Made by a program: the position numbers and the translations under genes. Under the pieces are notes generated by a model, which was given only the letters and a program-made list of their open reading frames with translations, had not been told where the DNA came from and searched no databases. DNA of 64,000 bases. Origin: Thermothielavioides terrestris NRRL 8126. Lineage: Eukaryota > Ascomycota > Sordariomycetes > Sordariales > Chaetomiaceae. This document shows positions 34,121 through 45,045 of this stretch, piece by piece. Location of the stretch: NCBI RefSeq assembly GCF_000226115.1, contig NC_016460.1:2356001-2420000 (forward strand), read 5' to 3'. The stretch's first letter is position 1. Each line of letters opens with the position of its first letter.

Positions 34121-34520
34121 GGTCGTGGTTATAGAGGTCCCGCCAAGACTAATTTCGGAGGTTGCCGCTTATAAGTATTTACAATCGCTATAGGGTAAGC
34201 GGGGCCGCGACGACTTAGAGCAATATCGACAATGTACAATCGCGAAGACTTATAGCAACAACTTTACTAAACCTCAACCAAATCGAAAAAAAAGAAAACA
34301 AAGTTAACCTATACCCTAACCTTGACCTTCACCCTAACCTTAACCCGAATCCTAACCAGCGGGGGGCTAGCGCCGCCCCCCGTACCCCCGGCGAACTAAC
34401 CCGTGGCTAACCCGTGGCGATAGTGCAAACCCCTTGGCGGTCTTGGCGGGGTACTGACGCTATAAAAACATTGCCGACAATTGGCCGAAATTAGTCTTGG
34501 CGGGACCTCTATAACCTCTA
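34121..34520 (-). mobile_element. MITE family T, copy D (400 bp), in the RRP45 upstream region
   Basis: Left end GGTCGTGGTTATAGAGG, right end (reverse complement) TAGAGGTTATAGAGG. Flanked by a perfect 10-bp direct repeat GCCCCTCCAG (34111-34120 and 34521-34530). Same orientation as copy C, which lies 128 bp to the left. Its right end is 76 bp from the RRP45 start codon. Confidence 0.9.
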
Positions 34521-34596
34521 GCCCCTCCAGACCTCAAACCGCCCTGAATTCGAGACTTTCTCAAGAACAACATTCCTCCCCGGCACCTCGGTCACG

Positions 34597-35549
34597 ATGC
34601 CGCGAGAAGCGGAGCCTTCTCTCAACGAGAAGCAATTTGTCCTACAAGCGTTACAAGAAAACCTCCGGCTGGACGGCCGGGAGCTTGACCAGTACCGGCC
34701 GCTGGACCTCAGCTTTGGCGACCAGTATGGCGTCGCCGACGTCACGCTCGGTAGGACGAGGTACGGTAATCCTTCCAGTTCGACTCAATTCAATTCAACT
34801 CCGATCTAACTTTTCTTTTGTCTCTGTGCAGGGTCCTCGCCAAAGCCACCGCCGAGGTAACCGTCCCCTACGCCGACCGCCCGCTCGACGGCATCTTCAC
34901 CATCGCCACCGAGCTCAGCCCGATGACGTCGCCGGCCTTCGAGGTCAACCGGCCGACCGAGACCGAGGTGCTGCTGTCGCGCCTGCTCGAGAAGACGGTG
35001 CGGCGTTCTGGCGCGCTCGACACCGAGTCGCTATGCCTCGTGGCCGGGCAGAAGTGCTGGTCCGTCCGCGTGGACGTGCACGTGCTGTCGCACGACGGCA
35101 ACCTGATCGACGCGTCGTGCCTCGCCGTCGTCGCCGCCCTGCGCCACTTCCGCAAGCCCGACACGAGCATGGACGCCGGCGTGCTGACCGTCTACACGCC
35201 CGCCGAGCGCGAGCCCGTGCCGCTCAGCTGGCTGCACTCGCCCTTCTGCGTCACCTGGAGCTTCTTCGGCGACGAGGCCGACATCGCCGTGCTGGACGCC
35301 ACCTGGCTCGAGGAGCAGGTGCGCGTCGGCAGCTGCACCATCAGCCTGAACAAGCACGGCGAGATCTGCCAGATCGCCAAGCTCGGCGGGACCCCGGTCG
35401 ACGCCGTCGCGCTGCTGCAGTGCACGAGCGTGGCGCTGACCAAGGTGAAGGAGTTCTCGGACCTGCTGGATACGAAGTTGGCCGAGGATCTGAAGAGGAG
35501 AGACAAGGGCGGCTTTATGGCGGAGCTCAGGGCGGAAAATGAGAGGTGA
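34597..35549 (+). CDS. RRP45: Exosome core subunit Rrp45 (RNase PH fold, EXOSC9)
   Basis: Exons are 34597..34760 and 34832..35549 with a 71-nt intron, giving 293 residues. Family hallmarks are NLRLDGRELDQYRPLDLSF, GVADVTLG, DRPLDGIFTIATELSPM, RLLEKTVRRS and DTESLCLVAGQKCW. Rrp45 is one of six RNase PH-like ring subunits of the exosome. In eukaryotes the ring is catalytically inert and threads RNA to Rrp44. Without splicing the protein would stop after a short tail (RYGNPSSST...), so the intron is required. Only 76 nt separate the start codon from MITE copy D, so transcription may begin inside or very near the element. Confidence 0.95.
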
Positions 35550-36438
35550 GAAGGAGAAAGAGAATACGGGGCGAAAAGGGGGTGGGTGGAGCATCCAATC
35601 ACCACGAGATACCCACGGATGATCGAATCACTTACAACTTGGCCTTGGGTTCACGACGGTTGCTGGGGTCAACCCGTCGAGGAGAGGAGGGGAGGGAGTG
35701 ACGGGACTTCAGAAAGGCCGCGATCTTCACATTGCGACTTTTACGGGGCCGAGTTTCACTCCGGCTCAGAGGGCCGGTATGGGGCGGGAGGTGACAACCC
35801 GCGGCCGGATTTGCCGACTGAAACGCATTATGATGTGATGTGCATTTGCGCGGCATCATACAAGGTAGTCAGAGGACGGAGTCGGCGAAAAATATGTTCT
35901 TCTTCATCACAGACTGGCATATCAGGAAGCCAGTTATGGCGCTGGGCTATTCCCACCACTCTCACCCTCAGAAATATGGCATCATGCCCAAGGCATCCAA
36001 GTCCAATACAGATCCTGAGCGGGCCGCTCCCTTGGGAGGGGTACCACCCAGACTTAACATGGCGTAAAGTTGCTGTCCAGACCGCTCGGATGCGGTCCTG
36101 ACTCGGGGCCAGCGGGGAACAGCGCCGGAATTGGGTCGTCACCCACATAGATCTCGGGCGTTTCTCCGTTGTCAGCCGCGTCGAGCCGAGATCACCGTCC
36201 GGACAAGTTCATACCACCCATCTATCTCCCCCGGCCCTTGCCCGCCTCCCCGTGCCATGCCAGTCATCGCGCTGTTTGACCAATCCGCGTTGCCCAGCCG
36301 AAGTCTGCGCCGGCTTGAGTGGCGATGCCCGGTTGGAGCCCCGGCCGGGCATCAGAGGTGGTCACCATGACCTCGTGGTCAGCTCGCAGCTTCCATGGCG
36401 GCGAGCACACATGTGGGGGGCTCTCTTCCACCCGGTGG
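35550..36438. other. Intergenic between convergent RRP45 and ARL3
   Basis: No gene recognised. Confidence 0.55.
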
Positions 36439-37142
36439 TCACCTCATGACCGGCGGGCGGGTCTCCTTGTTCCACTTGACGCGGGAGCGGACCCAGTCGA
36501 CGGCCTCGCGCACGCCGGTGCCGGTCAGGGCGGAGACGGGCAGCACCCTGGAGTCGCGGATGCCGCCGGCCTTCTCGCCCTCGAAGACGCGCTTGACGAG
36601 GCCCTCCTTGATGCGGACGACCTCGACGCAGTCCTCGCGGTCCTGCTTGTTGGCCAGGATCAGCAGGGGCACGCCCTCGGCCTCGCTGTTCTGCAGCACG
36701 TCCTCGAGCACGAGGCGGCACTCCTCCAGGCGGCCGGAGCTGTCGCGCTCCAGGCTGCCGTCGCCGATGTCGGTGCTGTCGATGATGAAGACGATGGCGT
36801 GGCAGCTCGAGTAGTAGCTCTGCCACAGCTTGCGCAGGCTCAGCTGCCCGCCCACGTCCCAGATCTTGAGGTACATGTCCGGCAGCGTGATGGTCGACAC
36901 GTTCTGCCCGACCGTCGGCACCGTCTTGAGCTTCGGCGACGGGTTGTCCGGCAGGAAGATGGACTTGACCTGCTCGTGGAACGTGGTCTTGCCGGCGTTG
37001 TCGAGGCCGAGGAGGAGGACCGAGTATTCTGTCCGAATGTGTCAGTGAGGGTGCGCTTGAGAAATCATCTGGCAAATGTGTGGCTGCGCTCACCCTCCTT
37101 GCTCGTCGCCAGCCGGTAGAGGCCTTTGGCGAGGTGGTACAT
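36439..37142 (-). CDS. ARL3: ARF-like small GTPase Arl3/ARFRP1
   Basis: Minus-strand exons 37142..37094 and 37028..36439 give 212 residues. The P-loop GLDNAGKT (24-31), switch TVGQNV (55-60), DVGGQ (74-78, Gln78) and NKQD motifs are intact. C-terminal SRVLPVSALTGTGV matches the Arl3 branch. Yeast Arl3 works at the trans-Golgi, recruiting Arl1 and GRIP golgins. It lacks the N-terminal myristoylation glycine of most ARFs. Instead the protein starts Met-Tyr-His, a NatC-type acetylation substrate like yeast Arl3 (Met-Phe). The switch 1 loop carries an insert relative to yeast (LPDNPSPKLKTV), and residues 90-115 include a Ser/Gly insert. Confidence 0.94.
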
Positions 37143-37697
37143 CGCGTTTGACGCCTCCGTGAGAGGGTTCAAAGCCAGAGCGGCTTCGAGTCGTCGGTGT
37201 TGGTGTCGGTTTCGTGGCAGCCCACTGCTAGCCGCGCAGGCCCCGTCGGAGTCGGCGTGAAGCTGCTGACGGCACTGTCGGCCGAACTGGCTCGAAGGCT
37301 GGGGTGGTTGAGCGGTGCCGAGAGATGGTGCAATAACGGCAGCTAACTTCCAGGCTGACGGAATACGCTACTTCCAATCTGTATCTTGGGTTCCAAGACG
37401 GAGGGTCTACTGTGTACTGTATGTATTATGATACGGTAAATTCTGTATCCTTTGTTACCACTGGACATGTTCTGTACGGATCCAATACCTCCGTACATCT
37501 CGCGTTAACACACAAGCTGCCGATAAGATAAGGGTCCAGTGTCGTCATAGGCACTGGCATGTAAACCAGAGCAGCGCGATCTTGACGACTAAAGCTCATC
37601 CTGGAGACGATGTGATGCCAGTTTTTCTTGACTACATACCCGGCATCCTTTGCTTTCATCTTACGTCTCCGGGCTGAGGAGCAGATAGCTAGCGAAC
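37143..37697. promoter_or_regulatory. Divergent promoter region between ARL3 and the AT-hook membrane protein
   Basis: 555 bp between opposite start codons. It contains several short AT-rich spots (37406-37440). No specific operator can be assigned. Confidence 0.5.
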
Positions 37698-39592
37698 ATG
37701 GCGCCGGTGGACATCGACCACCAACCGGGGTAGGCCACCGCCCTTGAGCAGACGGAACTCACGACACACACGACACACACAGACACAACTGACTCGCCCT
37801 TGCAGGTCTATACCGCTGGTTCTGGCCGGGCTCCGTGTCGTGTCAGCTGCGTACGCATCTTACACAGTCGGCCGGAGCCTGTACCGGTCACACAAGGCCC
37901 TTGGACCGGCTCAGGACACGCGACACCGGACTGCGGAACGCGGCAAGCTCACGGCCGCCTTTGGAAGCCTCGCGGCCCTCGGACTCGTCTTTGCCGTTAC
38001 GTCCAGCCTGGATTACCTGACGCTCTCGTACAAGGTATGGGCGTCCGAACGGGGAATCGAAGTCCCAGATTCGTATGTCTTGACTCAGGCTCCAGCCCAC
38101 TCACATTGAACTAATCATGGGGCCAGTTTGTTTGGAAACCACACGTTGGGCACGAATGACACAGGCCAACCGGCTTTGCACCTCGGAGCTTGGTTGAGTG
38201 ACACTCCGGTCTACTTCGATGCCCTGGAGATCGTTGCCGAGAAGACGAGGAGACTATGGTGGGGTCAGCAACTGGACCTCGCGACAATCGCCTGGACCGC
38301 GCTGCTTGCCGTTGAGGGCCGCCGCCGCAGGATTCCCCATCTCTGGGCCTACGCTCTGCTGCCTCATCTCGTCAACCTGTCCTTTGCCCAAAACCTGTTC
38401 TATGTGGCACTGCTCCAGACCCCCGTGCCCATTGCATCTCAAGAGACGAGGTATGACGCTCTCGTCCCGATGGAAAGCGTTAAGATTCACTAACCACATC
38501 AGAATTGCCCGAGCTGTGCACTGGCTGCTACCCAGGAAGCCGAACAACTGGTTCCCCAAGCTCCCCGTGCTCTTCCTGCCCTTACTTTGCAGCTACCTGG
38601 CCACGATCTGGCTCCCTTACACCGCGGGCACCCCGTCGTTCCCAACGGCGGTCGCCCTATCGAAAGTCCTGACCCTGGGGCCGCTGATACTCCCCGCGAT
38701 CGCCCCGGCTTCCTGGGGCACCGTCTACACGGATCCGCGAGACGCCTACCCCGGCATCACCAAGCTCTTCAACGCCATATCCACCGCCAGCGCCCTGATC
38801 TACGCCAAGACCACGGTATTCGCCCTCCTGGACAACCGCCCCGGCTCGTACAAGCACCGGCACAGCATCAAGATACCGTTCGACACGGAGAAGCGGTCGA
38901 GGTGGGAGCGCACGGCCACGGCGGTCGAGAAGGTCCTTGGGGCGCTGACCGACCACCCCGTGGTCGCAGCCGCGGGCAAGGACGCGCTCCTGTGCGCGCT
39001 GAGCCTGGGCCTGTGGGCCGCCGTGCGCGCGACCGACGCACGCAGCATGCTGCGCGCCGTGTCCTCTGCTGCCCCCCGCCAGGGCCAGGCTGCTGCGCAG
39101 CGGTCTCCGTCCGAGGAAGCGACGGGCGAGACCATAAAGGTCGAGCTGCCCGATGCTCGCGAGGAGGGAGAGCAGGAGCAGCAGCAGGAGCCGGCCCCCG
39201 CCGCCCCTGGGCTCTCCATGACGCTGCGGCGCCGCGGCCGGCCGAAGAAGAGCAGCGTATCTAGCACTGCGAGCTCTGACGCGCCGACCGTCGTCGCCGA
39301 AGACACGCACCCGACCCCGAGACGGCGCGGTCGGCCGCGGAAGGTCAAGCAGGAGCCGGAGCCGGAGCCGAAGCCGGAGCCGGAGCACGATAATTTGGAA
39401 CCGGAGGAGGTTCCCGACGATAAGACATATGAGCCCACCCCGGCGGTAAGAGCGGGCGTCGGCCTGGGCGATGTCCTTCCGGAGGATGACTTCGACTGGG
39501 AATCTGCCGCGCTCGCCTGGGGCTTGACCGTCTTGGCCGGGCTGGGGGTTGGCAGCGCCGCTGTTTTTGGAGCCGAGTGTGTCTCGCGGTGA
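37698..39592 (+). CDS. Multi-span membrane protein with C-terminal AT-hook motifs, function unknown
   Basis: Exons are 37698..37729, 37806..38072, 38127..38450 and 38503..39592, giving 570 residues. I do not recognise the family by function. Hydrophobic spans occur near 12-32, 57-80, 120-190 (two to three), 220-240, 255-275 and 290-310, and a last one near 545-567 (ALAWGLTVLAGLGVGSAAVFG). Between the last two spans lies a charged, Glu/Pro-rich region containing two AT-hook-like motifs, RRRGRPKKSS (about 447-456) and RRRGRPRKVKQE (about 480-491). These bind AT-rich DNA in nuclear proteins. Their placement in a loop of a membrane protein is unusual. It might sit in the nuclear envelope, which is inference. 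Splice junctions all keep frame. Confidence 0.75.
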
Positions 39593-40242
39593 GGCGTATT
39601 GAGGGTTGGGCGGGCTTTACTGGTCTAGGGGTACATACTATTATTGGGATGTGGATGGCTTGGTGGCGGCGTACGGGTGGGATATGAATGCTTATGCCAT
39701 GGTTTCGGTCGGTCACTGGTTATTGGGCTTGATAGGTTTGAAAAGTCTGAACAGGGAGGGCGTGGAGAGTTGCGGTACTGGACGAGGAGCCTCAAGGTTG
39801 GGATGGGACCTGCAATCCGCCTTTTTTGCAGTCTTGGTTTGGGTATTTGAGAACCTATGCGACAAGGTAGTTACGGGACAGCGCCAGGATGAATCAGTCC
39901 TATTCCATGGCTTACTGCCAAATGAATCCCATAGTGAACTAATGAAGTCCCTGAGCGGCCAAGACGGTGATCAACTTGGGCGGCTTCTAATCAAGGCGCC
40001 ACTTTTATCAAGTGGCCTGCTCCTGGCTGTTGAGCTTGGCAAGCAAGTATATTTGACATGACGACTTTCACTTCATGCCTAGATGAAGATGGCCGTCTGC
40101 TGGTATACCACATTTCTAAAAGGGATCAACCTGGAAGATGGGTGATGGTGGGGCATCGTGGACTTACACACGGGAGACATCAGAGTTAAACCCCACACAC
40201 TGGCTGGCCCCCGCTCTTAACAACAACTCACATTTTGTCACC
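39593..40242. other. Intergenic upstream of ECM15
   Basis: No gene recognised. Confidence 0.55.
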
Positions 40243-41024
40243 ATGACGCCGCGGTGTTTAAGCCGACCTATATACACTGGCCTCCGACAGTGTCACCCTT
40301 CCGGGGCCCTTGGTCCATCATTCAACCCAAACAACACCACCAACAAGCAGCAAGTCAGGTGGCTATCCGACGCCCGGAAGCAAGAAGCAAAGATGGATCC
40401 CACGGATTACTCGCAAGTTCCGACTCCGGACAAGTGCTACGTTGACTTCTGTCTCGTTCCTGTACGCAGCACCTCAGAAACCTGACCCATTGCGACAACA
40501 CTACATCATGATACTGATACTGAACGCTTTTTTGCCCTCCCAAAAAACAGGTCGGCACCGGCTCGGTTTCGGTCGCGCAGGAGGTGGCCGAGGTGCAGAG
40601 GCTGCTCAAGGCCAGCGGGCTGGCCCACACGATGCACTCGGCGGGCACAACCGTTGGTAAGCCACATCGTACTTTTTCCGTAACTGACTAGCAGTACATG
40701 TTTTCGATGGTGTGAGATGAGATACCTGATTCTAACACGAAGCCAAAAACAAAAACAGAGGGCAGCTGGGACGAGGTCATGAAGGTCATCGGACAGGCCC
40801 ACACGGTGGTGCACCGGACTGGCGCGGTCCGCGTGCAGACGTCGATGCGTGCCGGCACCAGGTGAGTGAGAGATGCCACTCGTGTCTTGGTCTGTCTTGA
40901 AAAGGGACTGACTAACATGAACCCCCTTTTTCTTCTCTTCTCGTTACCTAGGACCGACAAGGTTCAGACGGCTGAGCAGAAGGTCAAGCGGGTCGAGGAG
41001 ATCCTGGCCAAGGACGGCTCGTGA
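40243..41024 (+). CDS. ECM15: Ecm15/MTH1187-family (UPF0045) thiamine-binding-type protein
   Basis: Exons are 40243..40461, 40551..40656, 40759..40861 and 40952..41024. The core starts at ATG 40393 (116 residues). An in-frame upstream ATG at 40243 adds 50 residues that look like a mitochondrial presequence (MTPRCLSRPIYTGLRQC, Arg-rich and lacking acidic residues). The core has the ferredoxin-like UPF0045 pattern: CYVDFCLVPVGTGSVSVAQE, LKASGLAHTMHSAGTTVEG and VHRTGAVRVQTSMRAGTRTD. Members form tetramers and bind thiamine-like ligands in bacteria; the cellular role in fungi is not settled. The sequence from 40243 to 40393 is open without a stop, so both starts are possible. Three phase-varied introns are needed to build the core. 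Confidence 0.88.
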
Positions 41025-41286
41025 TCTTAGGTTGGTAGGGCGCCAGCTGCTGTAATTAATACTTCGGCAAGAAAAACGGATGAACGAGCACACGAAAAGC
41101 TCGTCGCGCTGTTCATAAACATTACATTGATGTATTGCTACATGCGCAGATGTCCTCTCCAAACCTACGTACCAAGATGTACAAGTCCTTTTGACCCGCC
41201 AAATCAGCCAACAACCCCCCGTAACCTCCTCAGCCCGGTCTTCTCCAGTAGCCTGAACCACCAAGACGCCAAGCAGCAAAAGCGAC

Positions 41287-42890
41287 TTAACCCCTTATAG
41301 TCTGCTTCTTCATGCTCCGCTTCATCTCCTTCTCGCGCTCCTTCTCGAGGTACTTGCGCTGGGCCTTGGCGTCGAGCGCGTTGAGCTCCTGGTCGCGCTT
41401 GGCCTTCTTGAGGCGCTCGCGCTCCTGCGCGCGCTCCTCGGCCTTGCTCTCCTCGTCGGCCCGCTGGATCTCGCGCACCGCGTTGTCGCGCACCGCCTTG
41501 ACCTTGCGCAGCACCTCCGGCCGGAAGTGCGCCGCCTGCACCAGCCTGTCCGTGAGCCGCAGGAAGTACTTGAAGAGCGGCAGCAGGTTGGCGTAGTTGT
41601 CGTCCGACGGCAGCCGGTACTTGAGGAAGATGCGCTTGCGAGGGGTCGTCTCGTTGATGCTGCGCCCGAAAGGGTGGCTTATCAGTACAGGAACGAACGA
41701 GAATGCGGGCGCGCGGCATGCTTACGTCTTGGGCTTCTCAATCGGTTGGTCCGAGATGATGAGGTACTCCAGGAGATCTCCGGCGAGCTCGGCGGCCTGG
41801 ATCAGCTCGGGCGTGAGCAGAGCATCGGTGATCTCGGCGCTCTCGGTCATGACGGTCAGCCAGTTGGGGAGCTTGGGATGGTCCTTGGTAGCGGTGAGCG
41901 AGACGTCGTAGCGGTCGTCGCGGACTTGCTTCATGCGCTCCTTGTGCACAATGGCCCAGACGAAGCTGTCGAACGTGCTCTTGCTGTCCTTGCTGCGGAG
42001 CTCGGCGGCGCCGGGAAGGCCGGGCACGGTGAGCGCCTCCTTCCCGTCGAAAGGGTAGAGCGTCGCCTCGACGCACTCGTGATTTTCGCTGGCGCTGTCG
42101 AAGAAGAAGGCCATGACGGAGTCGACGAGCACGCTGAGCGGGTTGAAGCGCTTCAGGAGCGTGAGCTTCACGTCGAGGAAGGCCACGTTGGCGCGTCCGG
42201 TCGCGTAGGTGGCGAACTCGAACAGGCTCTTCTCCTTCAACAGGTCGTCGCCCTGCCGGGCGTTGAAATCGGCGAGCGCCTGAACCAGCTCATCTCCCTT
42301 TTTGTCGGCGACGGCCACCGGGACACCGGCAAAGCCAACAAGGGCGAATTCGGCCGTCAGGGGCGCGGCGTGGGCGCGGATCCACTTCTTGGCCTTGGAG
42401 CGGTTCAAGCGGGCGCCGAAGAGGTGGACAAGCAGGAGGACGGCGATCAAGCACAGAATGATTCCCTCGGCCTGGAAGTCAGACCAGGTGTAGCGCTCGT
42501 GCAATCTGTACCATTTCGTGTAGGGACGCAGGGTCTGCGCGGCCGGGGCCCCGCCGAACGTGTTTGGAGCGGGCGAGACGGGGGCCGCCTCCGGCTCAGG
42601 GACCTGGGAGAAGTCGGCGAAGTCTGCGGCAGTCGATGATCAGCAACCGTGTATAACACTAGGTAGGCATACGACAACTGAGCAAGGAATTTGGGACCAA
42701 ACGCCCCGGACGACAGAGTATCCAGGGGAAGATGCAAGGGAGGCACGCTCTCATGGATAGGGAGCTGCTGCACTTGGACCAGCTGAGGAGAGAAAGTCTG
42801 GCTGCACTTACCAGCATCGGCAGCCTTCGCCGGGGCGGCGTTGCCCGAGGGCTTGCTGCCTCCAAAGAGGTTGTTGAGCACGCTCGCCAT
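41287..42890 (-). CDS. CCDC47/DUF1682 homologue, ER membrane protein
   Basis: Minus-strand exons 42890..42812, 42623..41726 and 41659..41287 give 449 residues. A short N-terminus (MASVLNNLFGGSKPSG) is followed by one membrane span near residues 75-95 (GIILCLIAVLLLVHLFG). A large cytosolic domain follows (DELVQALADFNARQGDDLL, FVWAIVHKERMKQVRDDRYD, ESAEITDALL). The C-terminus is a basic, Arg/Lys/Glu-rich coiled coil (RRADEESKAEERAQER...). Animal CCDC47 is part of the PAT/multipass translocon at the Sec61 channel, and its basic tail lies near the ribosome; the same role here is inferred. It faces haspin across a 369-bp divergent region, and its 188-nt first intron is longer than usual. Confidence 0.88.
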
Positions 42891-43259
42891 GGCGTCGTGG
42901 CACTGGGAGGGACGAATGCGAGCGAGTGAGACACCGGGCCGGCCAGAACTTGCGTGCGCTGTGCGCAATGCGGACCCGAACCCCAGGGAAAATCGAACCC
43001 GGAACTCGGGCCAATTGCCCCGTGCTTCTTGCATGGGGGTGGATCCAATCCCCTGGGCTAGGCCATTAGCTCAATCCGCGGTTGCCCTTGACAACCTCCT
43101 AACACACACTCACCAATGGCAGGGGGTCTCAATCCAGCACATGGCTCGCCTTCCACCATCAACTTGCAAGCTGATGAAGCTGCGAACAAACCCGCTTGCC
43201 GAACGGACATCAAGCGCAATGACGCTGTTTGACTCGAATCCGAGCAGGCTGGGCGCAAT
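42891..43259. promoter_or_regulatory. Divergent promoter region between CCDC47 homologue and haspin
   Basis: 369 bp between opposite start codons. No assignable operator. Confidence 0.5.
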
Positions 43260-45045
43260 ATGTCGCGGACCGGAACAATTCGAAAATATGGCAAGACCAA
43301 GGTTGCCCCGCAGCGGCGGGCCGAGGAGCTCTTTGCGCAGCTGCCCAGGACGCACGGGGCGGACGAAGCGATGAACGCATCGGAGGTGGAACTGGCACAT
43401 GAGTCCAGATCGGTACCAAGGCTTGCGGCCAAAACGAAGCATGTGTCAGACACAGAGCCTGCATTAAAGTCCACGGAGGAACTGGAAGTTCCCCCGGCAC
43501 TTGACGGGGTCTCTGACATCGTGGATCGCCTGGAAACCGTCCACCTCGAAGACCCAGCTTTACCACCAAAGAATAACAGCAAGGCCCGAATGCAAGGCCA
43601 CACACCAATTCCGCACGAACCCACACAGGCCGAACGACAGGTCGTCAGTGATCTACGACCTCCAGATCACAGCAACCGTGACGACGATGAGACTGATGGA
43701 CGGGACGCCCAACAGGACGGGGACTCCTGCTGCGATGGTCTCCGCGTCCTCTGCTGGGACGACGTGTGCCCCCCTGGCGACAGCATAGAGAAGATCGCGG
43801 AGGCTTCTTATGCGGAAGTGTACCGGATCACCAATGCGCACGGGACGTCAATCATCAAGGTCATCCGGCTCGAATCGCCCATCAAAGCGCAGACGAAAGC
43901 GCAGCAGCGGTCCGGCCTCGTGGACGAGGAGCCGCGCTCGGAAGAGGACATGGAGGGCGAGCTCCAGATATCCGAATGGCTCTCCGACATCCCGGGCTTC
44001 GTCGTCTTCAAGGAGCGCTATCTAGTGGAGGGGAAGGCGCCCAAAGCCTTGGTGGAGACGCACCAGGCCTTCCACCGTCGCATGAAGCGGAAAGACCCGG
44101 ACCGGCTCCAATACTACCCATCGCCGAGCCGGTACCTGGACGAGACTCGCTTCATGGTCGTCGAGCTCGGGGACGCCGGCACGGCGCTCGAGGACTTCCC
44201 GCTAACCTCGATCAGCCAAGTGTGGGACGTGTTTCTGCACACGGCGCTTGCTCTGGCGAGGGCCGAAGACCTGGCCGAATTCGAGGTAAGCACTTGCCCC
44301 TTGCTCCTCGTCCCCCGCGCCGCCCCGCCCAGCCGAGTTCTAACATTCGCTTGTGTCCCAGCACCGCGACCTGCACGAAGGCAACATCTGCATCCGGCAA
44401 GCCCGGCCCCCGATCACCGAGCCGCCGTCGGAACGACCTACGACCACCACTACTCCTCATCCCGGACCCCTCCGCTTTGGCGCCTCCGGCCTGGACGTCA
44501 CGCTCCTCGACTACGGCCTGTCGCGCGCGGTCGATCCCAACGACTTTGCCGACCCCCCGCGGCCGTCCTCGGTCATCGCCAACGACCTCGAGCGGGACCT
44601 CTCCATCTTCCAGTCGACGCACGCCCCGCAGTGCCGCGTCTACCGCCAGATGCGCTCCTTCCTGGTGCACGGCGACCGCTGCCACGTGATGCCGCCAGAG
44701 CAGCACAGCGAGCCGTACCCCGCCGTCGTCGCCGCCGCCGCCGCCACGGGGTCGTCCGCCGCCGGCGCGCCCATCTCGTGGCGCGCCTTCCAGCCCTACA
44801 CCAACGTCCTCTGGCTGGCCTACCTGTACGACTACCTCGTGTCGCACTTCCGGGGAAGCAGGAAGGAGCTCGCCTGGTTCAGGCGCGAGACGGCTGAGCT
44901 GTGGGAGCACCTCGACCCGGACGCGCCGAGGGAGGTGTTGAGCTTCCCGTGTGCCGGCGCCGTGGTCGGGTTTGCGGTTGAGGCGGGCTGGGTGGAGGTG
45001 CGCCAGTTGGAGGATGTCTGGGGGGAGCAGAGCCAGCTTGGGTAG
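43260..45045 (+). CDS. hrk1: Haspin-type histone H3 Thr3 kinase
   Basis: Exons are 43260..44285 and 44362..45045, giving 569 residues. The N-terminus has RKYGKTKVAPQRRAEELFAQLP, a conserved fungal haspin motif. The kinase domain begins near 170 (EKIAEASYAEVYRI; Lys in SIIKVIRLE). Helix C region is EGELQISEWL. Catalytic HRDLHEGN sits at 343-350 (Asp345) and the metal-binding motif is DYG at 392-394, where most haspins have DYT and ordinary kinases have DFG. The exon junction lies exactly before HRDLHEGN. Haspin phosphorylates H3 Thr3 to place the chromosomal passenger complex at centromeres. A Thr/Pro-rich insert (about 362-380) and an Ala-rich insert (about 455-475) are local additions. Confidence 0.9.

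Noticed and set aside
42960..43070. Possible tRNA on the minus strand (GGTTCGATT block)
   Set aside because: The B-box-like block is present, but the flanking bases do not form a five-pair T-stem, and no acceptor or anticodon stem fits.
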